Part shown: positions 45,347-59,200 of the stretch, piece after piece
Layout: each line of letters starts with the position of its first letter
Position numbering within the stretch: position 1 is the stretch's first letter
DNA from: Cyclina sinensis
Taxonomy: Eukaryota > Mollusca > Bivalvia > Venerida > Veneridae
Direction of reading: 5' to 3'
Assembly: GCA_012932295.1 (NCBI GenBank)
Contig: JAAONU010000003.1
Span: 32,288,361 to 32,352,360 of the forward strand
Length of the DNA: 64,000 nt
Translations under genes and position numbers: made by a program
Notes under the pieces: generated by a model
Seen by the model: only the letters and a program-made list of their open reading frames with translations
Told to the model about the DNA's origin: nothing
Database searches by the model: none

Positions 45347-48236
45347 AAAAAGAAGTTTGGATGTTGATAAAACAGAAGAACTATATATGAAGAATATAAT
45401 TACATGTATGTAGAAATGTTAGTGAAATCATAGTATATGAAGAATATCACCCAAAAAATCAGACATTAGAAAAAAAAGGTTATCATTGGATAATTTTTTC
45501 ATTTATTTTTGAGAGAACAGGAATATATTGCTGAAAAAATGCTTTCTCTACTTAATACTGTTATGATGTACATGTAGTTAGTTTTGTATAAAAAATTACA
45601 GCTGTTTACATGATGGAAGAATAAATTGTTTTGATTTGTAATTAAGGTAATTCGGTAATACAGTTTTAAAATGTGTTAGATTTTTAAAATGTATGAAACT
45701 GAAAGAATAATACAGATCTGCATCTTAGGTTATTGTACAATGACAATTTTTTTTTGAGTTCTGCATCCAGCTTGAATTTTTCTAACCAAGGAAAAAGCTT
45801 GTGGGGTATTTTAAAAGCCTCGACAGGAATAACTTATTTTTAAACTATCATGAATGAAAACAAAAGGATTTAATAAGTTTCCAATGATGTCAGTAAGATT
45901 AATCTCTATTTTATGTACTATACATGTGTTTGAAAGTTGTAACTGTTGTTTATTGTTCAAGTTCTTTGTTTTCTGTTGATTCTTAAATCAGTTAATGTTG
46001 ACAGATTTCTTTTCAAAACGAAAAAGGGGCAGATTGTGTTGACTATCAGAATCTTTGTCTCAAAGATTAACGAAAGATCTTAACTGGAAGAAATGTTAAC
46101 ATGCATAGATATAAGAACAGTAATATAAAACTAGTCTCTTTTTAGTTTTCACATGAAAAAAAAACAACAAATCTTAGAAAAGTTAAAGTCTATCCATACA
46201 GACTAAAGCAAATTATAGTTCAGTTTTGTTTTGGGAAAGAGAAATGAGAGAAAAAACAGAAAACATATTCTTGTTAACATGAATGAATGTTATTCTAATG
46301 TTGGTAAAGCACATGGTAATTTGATCTTATACCAAGACCAGTTTTGTTGATATGTTGTTTTAGTCAGAATAAAGTTCTTCTCATGTAAGCTGTTTGTTTG
46401 ACTGCCCTGGCCACCCATCTGAACTTCAATCCCCTGTCTGTTTCTAGTATTGTTGACTTTTTTGTTAGCTGACCAGTCATACAATAACTGAATAGAACAA
46501 AATAACACTGCGCGTAAGATATTTATAGGTCTGTTAGTCTAACATTAAAGTGGAGGAAAATCCATCCTGAGCTGTTGTTCTGTTGTTTGACACTTGCAAA
46601 CAAACTTACATATGGTAGTATGATAATTGGTAATTTAATTGTCAAACCATTCAACAACTGAGTATTTAGATGTGGTAGGTGATTGTTCACTTACTGTCAT
46701 CTTCTCAAGGGAAAAAAGTTGAACCCAAAAGCAAATGGCCAAATTTCAGTACAGGTCCAATTTACAAAGAGGCCCACAAAAAAGACTTAATAAAGGTAAA
46801 TACCCTGAAAGCATTTAGTACCCTAGGATAGTAAAAACTAAAAGAATTTTTGAATGAATTTTTGTTTCCTGTTTCATTTGCTGTTTTTTTCTTTAACAGA
46901 GAAGTACTTAATATTTCTTTGATTCTATCATTTCTTATCATATTGACAAGCCCAGTTTTTATAATTCTAGCTTGATACAAAATCGTCTGGTGATCCGATT
47001 AATGACATGTAGAAAAAAATATCAAAACTTAACAACTAGTTATCTGTAGAAGTTGGTCATTTGAATTGGGCTTTATGGTTTTGTGCCCGTCTGGGCTGTG
47101 ACATAAAGTTGCCAATATTAATGTTTCATGTACTTATGTGCATGTAACTGACATCCATAGCCAGTTGGTTCAAAACCCCTGACAATTCCCATCCTGGACT
47201 CCACCCTCATTTATTCGGATATATTTTTGTTACCACATACTTTATCAGGGTAAACAATGACACCCCACATGTTGAGGTATACAATACCACTCCTATTCTT
47301 TAATCAGAGCAGACTATTCCCATACCATAATTTTCATGGTGAGCACAATTCCACTCCTTTTGTTTCAAGATATGTCTTTCATAAATATTTTTTCACCAGA
47401 CAACTAAAAGTAGTATCCTTCATGAAGGTGTGGTTGATTCAAAGGGTTGTTTAAAATTAACACAATGTGTTTCACAAGGTTCAACAAGTAAAACAACTAA
47501 ACTTAATCCTGTACACAAGACAAGTTCTGCAAACAGTAACTATACTAGAAAATGAAGTAGAATCATTAGATTTATGTGTTGAGAATATAACAAACAAAGA
47601 ACACTGAAAGCAGAATAACATATTTATTAATTAAAGAAATAACAATACACTGACTTCGTCTATCATTTACATACAACAGTGTTAAAACTAACCAGGACAC
47701 AATATGCACTTGGACAGACTTTAAAGGCCACTCGAACATTTTTAGGTCCATAATATTTATGTATAAAACTCAGCATTCCATATAGACTCATATGAGGTTT
47801 CTATCTTCTTGTAATAACAAGTAACTAAAAAATTTTCTAACATCTTTCAAAATTAAAGCCTGACAGCCTCTTCTACTTTGGTGTGAGGCTAACGCAAATC
47901 TAACAACAACAAAAAACACCTCTGACATTTAGCTTCACATACAAGTTTTCTGCCCAATTTAATGCACTAAACTATATGTCTGTCACTGATAAGATCAGTT
48001 GGAATTTACATCTTAAACAGTCAACCATATATGAGGCCATCTTAGAAAATATTGGTTTTACCTCAGTGACTGCTCACATATAATAATGAAAATAATAATA
48101 AATACTATATTTAATAATACTTTTAATGGGGTTCAGATAACCATTACTAATCAGTTCACTTTTAATCTGATCTAAGGTGATATATGATTTCTTAAGACAT
48201 TTTTTCATACTGCCCATTAGTGCCTCAGTTTCCATT
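45347..48236. other. AT-rich intergenic DNA, no gene recognised
   Basis: No supported exon or clear repeat. Open frames at 46290-46508 and 46762-46980 (-) and 47257-47454 (+) show no motifs. Confidence 0.45.
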
Positions 48237-48506
48237 TCAGTTTCTTAGATATTGGTATATATTATCAAGAGCATTTTCTCTGGCTACCATGGCTTTCGTT
48301 AAGAATAAAGCAATGTTGATTAGTTTTTTCTTGCTGCTAGTTGACATAAGAGAATAGAATTTATAGACAGTAGGAAAAGATAATCTCCCTAAATACTGAA
48401 TTCTTAAATCATGATATTTTGGGCAACACATAAGCATATGGTATTCATAAGAGTGGCCAGTTACATGTATGTTAGGTTTTACTGACCATTTTATATATGT
48501 GTACAT
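48237..48506 (-). pseudogene. Non-LTR retrotransposon ORF2 C-terminal fragment
   Basis: The minus-strand frame reads LMCCPKYHDLRIQYL followed by FYSLMSTSSKKKLINIALFL and ALDNIYQYLRN. The pattern C-P-x-Y-x-x-L-R-x-x-Y-L, then F-x-x-L-M-S-S, then L-x-x-Y-I-x-x-A closes ORF2 proteins of LINEs common in molluscs. The rest of the protein is missing, so this is a 5'-truncated relic. It lies 350 bp downstream of the APIP stop codon in the same orientation and could be in the APIP 3' UTR. Confidence 0.65.
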
Positions 48507-48854
48507 GCAATGGATGAGACTTTAATAAACTAATAAACTATAATTAATGCAGCTTCAAATTAGCTGAAATTACACATAATGACAATGCAGCTATGGAATG
48601 GTCTCAATCAATTTGCCTGTTTTCTTAGACATGCATCTTAAAGTCTTGGCTTACATTTTGTTGACTATATTTCTGAAAATGAGTCACTAAAATTTTACAA
48701 GGTGTCATACTGCACTTTCAAAACATTTAACAAAAGTCCATAGACCTGTGGTAAATTAAATTTTTTTTCATTACAAGCTTCTGCAAGAAAGACAATTTTC
48801 TCGTAATGTGTTCTCATAACAAGCACACAATTCTACTCCAAGTGATGAAAGCTG

Positions 48855-48957
48855 TCAGGTGTAAGCACCCTCAGGTGCAACCGGAATTTCTGCAGGGTCA
48901 AGGCTGAACTGTTTCATCTTTAGGGCAATGTTGAAAAGATAGTCATAAGATTCTGCC
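48855..48957 (-). CDS. APIP: APIP exon 8
   Basis: Acceptor CTTTTTCAG precedes 48957 and TGA is at 48855-48857. It encodes [20 protein letters not shown] and a tail [13 protein letters not shown], matching the C-terminus of human APIP (ECYDYLFDIAVSMKKVGLDP). The first base completes the split Met codon from exon 7. Confidence 0.93.
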
Positions 48958-51900
48958 CTGAAAAAGGGGACAATGAGTTGTTCACTGAAATAACAGTTCA
49001 GATAATGCCAGTCTACTGGACTGCCAAAAAATATCACAGCTACTAAATGAAAACTATCTGAAGACTCAAATTTTTAACCATGGCATGATAGATTACATTC
49101 TGTATCTAATTAATATAGCATCGAGTTAAAAAAAGAACCTGTTACATGATTTAAATCTACTTCAAAACTGAAGTCATCTAGCCATGTACTTTTCTTGCTT
49201 GAAACAAAATACCTGTGGAGTGTGTTACAACATGGTTTTATAAGATACAAATGTAACTTGTTAAACATATTAACTTTTCAATGAAAAATAAGAACTTTTC
49301 TTCCACTCTTACCAATAAACATTGTATGGCCATGCAACCTTCAATTTCATGATTAAAAACAAATCCTGTAATTGCTTTGAGAAGAAATTTCACCCCTATA
49401 ATTATATTCAAATTTCACTGTGTTTTCCTTAAAAATGAGGTCTGCCCTTTAGCAGAGTTTCATTATTTTTAACTTGAATGGCAAAGAATTTATTAATATG
49501 AACTTCTTATGTTTAAGTTTTGCCTAGGTCTATTAAGATGTGTAAAATTCAGGCACATTATCTACATGATAATAAGCAGAAGTTGTGACATATATATCTC
49601 ATTAATAAATACGTACATGTTTTTTGTCTTCTGCCAAGTTGGTCCCCAAACATACATTCCGTGCCGTCTAATAATAATGGCACTTGTTTCTGGATAATCC
49701 AACATGGCAGCAGTCATAGAGTCCTAGAGAAACAAAACGAAAATGGTCCTGTATCAACCAACTGTAACCCTAGTTTCAAACAACATGAAAAAAGAAACAT
49801 TGCAATGCAGGTGAATCTATGACCCTCCTTATTCAGAAGGTAAACATTGGCTTTTGTGTTGACTGTCGTCAGACATTGTGTCAACACTATAAATTTGGAA
49901 AACATAAATGGCATTTTGACTAGCAAATGAAACAAAAATTGTGAAACTAAGGTGTAACTGCCTAACTACAATAACATACAGCTTAAGAATTATCATAGAA
50001 GCAATTTTTGAAATGAGCATTTACATTTTCAGGAAAGAAGACTTTAAGATGACTCTAAGATTTCCATGTGACTGCAACACCATTTGAAATACTAACTTCG
50101 TTCTTGACAAATTAAAACTAAAATTAGTTATGTTTTGGTTTTATCAAGAAAAAAATTCTTAAAAGCATTGACTGAAGTTTTTCCTAGAATTTACGACTTA
50201 ACTCAGTACTTCAGTTAGAACTGTTTGAAAACTTTAGTTTCAGCAAAGCATTGTCACTAAAAACTATACCCGTATCCAATTGAATTCAATTAAGTCCCTG
50301 CCCTACCTAACATCTGAAATGATACAAAAATATGAAAAATAGCTGTAGGTGTTAGGATAAGCCTCATTTTAAAAAAAAAAAGTATTGTTAAAGGTCATCA
50401 AAAACCCTTACATCAAGTACTCCTTTAACTCAACTCGTAAGTTCCTAAAAACTCTTTTAACTAAACACTAATTTCTTATTATATTTTCCTCAAAATGATG
50501 ATTAACAAGTACTGTCACTGAAAGATACCAATGCCCCCTAGAGGTGTTTTGACCTCAGAGCTGAGATGAAGATAAGTTTTAGATCCTTCAAAAGATGTGG
50601 TTATTCTCAACCATTTGACCTTACGGACATTTAGGGGTGGGTCAAGGTTAAAAAATATATGCCATTTTGAAGATCTCTCAATAAGGATTGTTGAGTGCAA
50701 ACATTGACTAAATCAGCTGATTCATAAGAAGTGCATTTTTTTTTTGACAATTTCACTTCTTGGTCAGTCTCATATACTAGTAGTAAGTCAAGGTAAAAAA
50801 TAAATGTAAGTTATTCGGAAGATTTCTTTCAAAGGGTTGTTATATGCAAACATAAAGTAAATCGGTTGAGAAATAAGGGGGTAATGGCCACTGTTACATA
50901 TTTTTGACAACTGGACATTTGCGGTCAAGGTTATTCATGGTCAAATAAATTTGCTTCTTCAAATGTCAGTGGGAAAGTCTTTCCAAAGGGGTGTTGTTTC
51001 CAAGTAAGAAGTAAATCAATCAAATAATAAGAAAGTTATGGACACTGTTAAAGTTTTCGGATGGAATGACGGACTGACAGTTCAAAAACCATAGTCCCTC
51101 CTTCAAAGGCATAAAAATGATGTTATCAATACAACATGTTTTAAGAAATATATCAAAACAAACAAAAAATTTGTACAGTTTTACACCTGTGACATATGAA
51201 TAGTTTTCATAAATATATTACACACACAAATCAATAATGTTGTTTTTGTTCCTGTATACCTATTTATTTTCCCTATACATTCCCTATACATACCGCAATC
51301 TCATCTTCTGTAGATTTGTTTTCTATAATTGGTATAACTAATGTTTCATGGTAATCAAAATGTGCATCTGAAATTTTATAAAATTATAATGGTACTCAAA
51401 TGATCCTCTGAGCTTGAAAATTGAGCATAATGTCATTCAAAACAAGTACACTTTCCTATCAGTTGGAAATAAGCCAAGTGTATGCATTCTAGTTAAAGGG
51501 AAATGAACATAGTGTTTGCCTTTCATCAGTTGGAAAGAAGCATTTTTAACATTTCAAACATTAAAAAAATGCTTGTCATTGCTTTTCACTCATCCAGACC
51601 TAATTCAATTCTTAAAATACTTCAAATAAACTTGCATGCAATCAGGAAAATTATGTTTAATATCATTAAACCAGGGATTATCAGAAATCTATTTAGAATA
51701 AATGGTTATTCATATGTGAGTACCCAGTACCTGAATTGCCTTTCTTTATACACTGTATCATTTTTTGATGAGTGATTCGAAATTCTGTACCAGGCCAGAG
51801 CATTGAGACCAAATTGGCAGCTGTGTTATGCAGATGATATACAGCATGACATCCTGAAACAATAATACATGTGTTCTACTTGACGTATTTTAGTTATTTT

Positions 51901-54900
51901 AGTATTTTACATTTACCATATCAAAACACGAATCTCGATGAGTACTGATTATATTTTCCCCCAGGATACTCAGTTATAGCCATACAAAATCAATTGTTCA
52001 TATACCTTTCTCATTAAACCACTTTGTGCATTTTTAAATAGGTGGTTTTATATAAGTACTTGGAATATTTTCCCCAGCTACAAGTTGTCTAAACATCAAA
52101 GAAATAGTTGTACTTCTGAACGACAAAGAAAATAACGTTTGTACAATTTACACAATAATATAGTACATGTACATGCAACTGATTTAGCCAATACAAATTA
52201 GAACTGTAGCAACCTCAGAGGCTTTAACAGAAAACTATGGTCATGATGGCTATGCAAACAAACGGTTAAGCATTAGGATTACCCCGAGGTGTTCAAGTTA
52301 GTCAGAGATTATGCTGCTTAAGAGGTTAATTAGACAAGTACCAGTAATACTGTATGAGCTAGATAACATGGAATATGGGTTCAACCTAAGGCTTATTTAT
52401 GCTGAATACTTGAGAGTAGCAAGTGATAATGGTGCTTTTCATAAAATTAACTAAGAAAATATTTCTTCTTGGAGGACAGCACTATTTCACCCTATAACAT
52501 GACTATATTTTCTTCTCTTTGATGCATGCAAGGATGTAATATTTCATTGTACCATTTTGTACCACAAAGTTTTAAGATGTTAAGGCTTCAAACTGTAAGA
52601 GGCAATGATTAAAATTCATATAAACGGTTAATCAACGTTTTCTTTTCAGTAAAAACTATAAAACTTCTCTTATTTCTTCACTTACCCTCACTAAGCCTAT
52701 ATACAGTTCCTATCAAAGGTGTACATGTACTTTTCTTCAATTTTTTCTCTGTTGGGGGTAGATCTATGTCCTGACCATCTACTGTTTGAACAAACAAATC
52801 GTCACCCTATAGTCAATGTATTCCAGAAATTAGTTTTTACTTCTTTACCTCCCCTGAATATCTTCCCCTTTAAATTTATTGTGAATATATAAGCATGTAA
52901 ACATCAAACGAGATTTTATATGACAAAGCGATTTTAAAACACTAAAGCCTTGATTAAATATAATGAAACATTTCTTAAGAAATTGTATAGTATACAATAT
53001 ATATATATAGTATATATCCGTATATACTATACAGATCCTGCTCCACTATATACTGAAATAAACCACTACAGGAGCCAAAGCTATCTGAATATTTGCTGTG
53101 TGGCTATCTAACAACACTCAGTTACAAGTATTTGAACATTTTCTTCAATAAAACTAATTTTCAGTCCCCATGTAAGAAATTCTCACTACATTCAATAATA
53201 AAATCTATAAATACAATTTTTGGAGGAGTAGTGGTCCAAAAGAGCTAGACTGGTTCAAAACCAACCAGGGATGGGAGTTTCCAGTGATTTTCTGCTTTTC
53301 ATACTAAAGGCAGGCGTATTTGTCTGAACCAAGGAAGAAGTCATTGAATTGTATTGACATAAATCGAGATTCCTTGTTTCTCTATCAATAGAAATTTACA
53401 TGAAGAGTAAGATGTGAGATTAATGTTTCCCAATCATGTAAAAAAATGTGAGATTAATGTTTCCCAATCATGTAAAAAAAATGTGAGATTAATGTTTCCC
53501 AATCATTAAAAAAAAAAAATGTGAGATTAATGTTTCCCAATCATGTAAAAAAATGTGAGATTAATGTTTCCCAATCATGTAAAAAAAGAGCAATTAAAAC
53601 TATGTAATTTTAGAAATGTTTCTGTTTGTTTGTTGCTGTTGTTTTAACATCAATAATAGTTAGTTACCTGCACGAGCTCTTTCTGAACACCAGATGGAGT
53701 GATGTATACTTTATCACTGGAAAAAAAAGAAGAGAAATCTTGCAGGAAAAGGGAAGAACAGAGTGTTTGGTCTATTTAACAATCAACAACTTCTTAAGTA
53801 AGTAGCAGGGCTCTTATTCTGAATTTACAAGCAGTAAGTTTGAACGGTTAGATGCGGGGTTCAGATTTATGGATCACTGACCAATAATTATAGATTACGA
53901 AATAGTTAGACCAATACTATAGACATGGTACTGTCCCAGAGATAAAGCAACACTCTCTTCTCAACTACTGAGTGAACTCAGATTAAACATTCCTTTCAAC
54001 AACTAAAGTCATACCAGGACAGGCCAGACAGGGGATAAAACCGCGATCTCCTATTTTGTACTCAGATGCACTACTTACAAAACCATCAAGACTATGAAAG
54101 CCACCACATTATTAATTATATCTTTAATCAATCTATAGTCGGTTCCAGTTTCTCTTGACTGATGCCACCTGAAGAGTCTTGTCAAGAGGTAGGGAGATTG
54201 TGCAAAATACAGAAAGCATCCCATTCATGACTCTTGGTTCTTTTATATGCTCCGTGTTTGGCATGGATACAAAAGACATTGTTTAATGTCTCATCAGAAA
54301 GACAATCAACTTTGTTAGTGGAGGAGCAGGGACTGACCTTGTGACCTATCACTTCAGCATGTTACCACTGGACCATTGACAAACTTCATCTAGTCCATTT
54401 GGCAAACAATACCCATGCTTTTCTTGAAACAAGATCAATTTCTATTCATTTTTCATCTATTCATCTATGCATTTTTTATGTCATAGTAATGTATGTTTGC
54501 ATAATCGATTTTCACTTGACAATTATTGTGACATTTGAATTATACATTGGATATTTGGCTGTGTCATTCATGTGAATGAGCCGTTTGGTATAATCAATTT
54601 GCTGCATGTTTATGAATAAACAATTGTTTTAACAAAATAAAACAGCTCAGTAGTATTACAAATTTGCTATGACCAGGCATAAATGACTTACACAATTGTG
54701 GCCTAGTGTCTCTGTTTATATTAGTTCACAACTGTTTATACTTTTAAAATCTCCTCAACTAATAATATACTGTACTAAAATCGTAAAACTGTGCACTCAA
54801 ATAAGTATAATACAAAATATACCAAGATGTATAAATATGAACATGCAGGATATCTGTCAAGGGGTAAGATGTTGGACTCTTGACCCAGAAGCCTTTAGTC

Positions 54901-56121
54901 CAAATCCCACAATGGGTAATGATATCTTCATTGACTTCCACATTCCATACTAGTTTGAATTCAGTAAGTTTCAAGAACTTGTTTCCTAATCAATATAAAA
55001 TGGCTAAATTTACAAAAAAATGTTAAGATACAAGATACTTTCCTGATACTGAACAAAGTGTTTATAACTTACCCAAGTCGAACACTGAGAGCGCCCCCAG
55101 TTCCGTACATCCATCCTAGCCCGTAAAACTTTCGGCACAAATCCGGCAATATTGTACGTGGATGGTCCTGGAGAAATAATGAAGTGGATATTCACACTTG
55201 TAAACTGTGGTACTTTACATGTATAAGTGTTCTTACCATTGCTTAATGCATATTGATTTAAGGAGGCAAAGTAACGTGAGCTAATAAGAGAACAGAAATC
55301 GACTTTTAAAAGTTCCATTATACTAAAAATGGTTGTGTTTGATTCCTTTCACACTCATAATTGAAGTATGGTTCGTGAAGGGTATCCATGAACCTTTCAA
55401 ACACCATGAATCCAACCAACCAAAGGCGTTAAATAATGTTCTGTACCACTCAAATGGAATTTAAAACCAGAAACTGAAAACAAAAACAGGAATATGCATA
55501 TTTTGCGACAACAATGTCTCGTTAAAACTTAGAATATACATTCTTAAATGATTATGATCAAAGTGATTTTTTCAGTTCTGTCTTTAGAGTTTCTTGAATT
55601 TACTAAATATTGAAAACACAGTTGAACCTTATTAAGAACTAACACAAATATACTAGAATATAAAACACGGATCCTGTTTCTCTTTGTTTTCAGAAGATAC
55701 TCATTATTGCTGATATTCTCTTAACATAATGTACATTTTCATGTAAAAAAAATCTTAAAACTATACATATGTTGTTTCACAAAGAATTATTGCCAATATT
55801 TAAATGTTTTACTGAACTAAAAGAAAAAATTCATTTTTTTCTTTACCTACTTTCCAAATAATATTTCATCACAAGTTTCTTTTTTATTTTCTAGCTGGTA
55901 CTTTTAATCTTAATGTGACAATGCTAAAAAAAAGGATCAGACTCATTTTTAAATGAAGTCACAGAAAATAAAAGCATCTGTGGAAAAAAATTGACCTTGT
56001 CTTTGTTTGTTTTTGTCTTTTTTTTCTATTGCATGTCAACAAACAATAATCAGCCTTAAACATTGATAACAAATTTCTAATCAAGTATTTTTTTTAAGCT
56101 AAAAATACATTGTTAATACAG

Positions 56122-56204
<83 letters not shown>

Positions 56205-59200
56205 AAGTGTGCATAAATAGCTTATTCCTGTAATTTATTTTGTGCATCAAAAATCTCCTGTCAGAATGTATCTTTCTATCTATTCAAGTTTATTTATCTT
56301 TGGTACAGGTTGCCAATATGACCGACACCCCTGCAGAGATTAGTGATTTCAATTTGTAGGGGGTTAGTGAAAGATTTATAAAATGAATGTATAAAATCAC
56401 CAATGATATAGTTGCCATCCCTATAGACGTTTATCTCACCCCATTAGGGAGAGCCTCCTGACATGCCCATATGCTAAGCTATAGGTTACAATTTCTTCTT
56501 CCCTAGAACAGTTTTCCACTGGAACAGCTTACCTATATATTGCCTAATAATATACCCTACCCCCCAATTTGGCCTAGTAATTTCACATTGCCCACACTTA
56601 ACCAGTTCAATAATGGCTGTTAGCCATATAGAGCATAATCACCATAACACATTAACCTAATTTATCACGCTTAAAGTGTTGAAAAGTTCTTAAATATCTG
56701 ATATTTTTAGTTGTTCAACCTTTACCCCTAATTTTAAACTGCATATAACCCAACGAAAATCTCTCGGAGGGAACGCTTCGGGTAATTTCCTCTGCAACAA
56801 TCACATGAGGGATTCAGATTGCCAAAAAAATTAAACTCTAAATGTAAACTCTGCAAAATGTGTGACAAGTGAGCGATAATATGTGCCCAATTGCATACGA
56901 TTGGGGGATTCCACGTAACCAGATGCAGATCAAAGTTTCCTATAAAATCAGTTCACCTTCGGAGGAGAAAGAGTGAGGCTACACAACACATGTATGCCAG
57001 ATTGCTTTTACTTCTAACAAACCCGCTAAATTTCCCTCTGTTTATTTCTAAATGTATATAATATTTCTTTATTTCACTGTTAACACTTCTTATTTGCTTG
57101 ATGCGCCAACTGTCTACGTCCTCATGAAGGGTTTGACATACATACATATACATAGCCTTCCAGAGATATAAAAACATATGAAATTTCACGTCTACATACA
57201 ATTTTTACTCATTTTTGTTTCATGTTATTCTTTAAACAAATCCACTGATCTAGATCAGAAACAGGCTGCTTTTTTTATCATTCTGACGTATTCTTTGCGC
57301 ATCAATTAAAGACATACTTCTATTATCACGTTAAGTTATTTTGATCCCATTAATTAAAAGGTGAATTTCACTCTCATTTATTTTTCACCTAATCCTGCTA
57401 ATATCTAATAATTATTAAATTACCAATGTTAATATAAATAAACAACATTATATTATTTATAAGCAATTTAATTGCGTGTGTTTTTGTTTTCTAAAAGGTC
57501 AGTGCTTCTCTCTATTTGAGCTTATTTACCGTCGGTACCGGTTGCCCATATGACCAACGCCCCCTGAAGAAATTAGTTATTTTATGTTATGGGGGTATTT
57601 TCATATGTTTTTATATCTCTGGAAGATCAGTCCTTTCATAGTTTACTCAAATATAATAACAAGGTCAGTGAGGACGTTTTAGCTAATAGTGAGGCCGTTT
57701 TTTCACAAACCACAGCCATTTTAATTAAAAGTGAGGCCAATTTAATTAGCAAAAAAGTGAGGCCGTTTTGACCGAATAGAGAGGCCGTTTTGACCAAAAA
57801 TAGGCCGTTTTTACGTGAGGCCTTTTTAACTAGCACCCCCATATATTACCCCCCATTTGGCACCTCTATGAATTTTCCTTCTTTATCTAAGTCACTGTTT
57901 TACACCATTCACTGGAAATAGCTCATCAAAACGCCGTAAACAAAAGTACAATAGCCAACGTCGAGATCACCCCAGATAATGTTTCAGCTTATTTCTCCAT
58001 CATAACTTAATCGATATTTCCACTAAATCAAGCCCAAAACGCATTTGCTGTATCAAAAACCATCTTGAATTATAAAATATAGACTTTCCTCAACTTGTTT
58101 TAGAGCTGCCATCAGGGCTTTTGTCACAGTGGGCAGAATTCTCCCAAAGTTTTATTAAAAATAATAAATAAATAAAAATAGTAAAAATGAGAAAAAAATA
58201 TATACATAGAAAAATAAGATGAGTTTAAAGACTAAATTGTTTACTTATGTATTTAGGTTTTTTGTGTGCTTACAATATTTTGTATGTTTTCTCAATTATT
58301 TTTATCAGATAAAAGTCTGGTATTCATTTATTTTTATGGAAATCAGTAAGATAATAGTTGATAATTTTTCTTAAATGTTGGCAGGAAATATAATTTACCC
58401 TTAAGTTCTTTCTAACAAAACACATCCTTTTTTATAAGACATTTTTGACAACTTTATATCTCTGTAAGTTTCTTTGAACAATTATCAAAAAAGATTATCT
58501 TTGATAATATGTTTATCTTTTCCTGCCTGTCCTTTTCACTGTAATTAAATTTATCAGCTTATTTTCATTGGTCAGTATCAATAATTGTTTTGTTCAGTTT
58601 ACCTATAAAACTTAGCTTATTCAGAATTATAAGGCAGAGAAATTAAGGAGAGAAATTAAGCAGAGAAATTAAGCAGAGAAATAAGGAGAGAAATAAAAGA
58701 GGGAAATTATGGGAAACTAAGAGTTACAATAAAGGATGAAATTAACAAACATGCTTAAGATTTTTTTTTTCTTCACAGGAGTTGCTTTTATAATTATTTT
58801 CTTTCTAAAGTAAGCGATTATCAGTATGTACATTTTCTAAGGATGGTCACATTTAACCAGGGGTATGTTAGTCATGTACCAAGTTTTGCACTCATTACCT
58901 ATATTGGACTAACAATGTGAACTATTACAGATTCAATGAAACAAGCAGTAGCAGACTTATCATGAAAATAAATATACTGTGACAATCATTCTACAAATTC
59001 AAAGTTGGGTAAATATCTGGTGATAAAATCTTAACTTCTTACTATCTTGGCTGCTGAGAGTGAAGAAAGTAGCAAGAAGAAACTGACTGTCTAGTAAATT
59101 GTGGAAAAAGTATAGACCGAAAAAAAAAAATTTTTTTTCATGCATGAACTGTATATATGACTGTACATAATTCCCGGGAATACAAAATGAATTATATTTG

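Noticed and set aside
48855..49037. Reading the APIP terminal exon as a stand-alone 60-aa ORF starting upstream at 49037
   Set aside because: The part before 48957 is intron sequence. The acceptor CTTTTTCAG and homology to human APIP begin at 48957.
57636..57842. Lys/Leu/Ser repeat protein on the minus strand
   Set aside because: It arises from the irregular GTGAGGCCGTTTT repeat and is not a gene.
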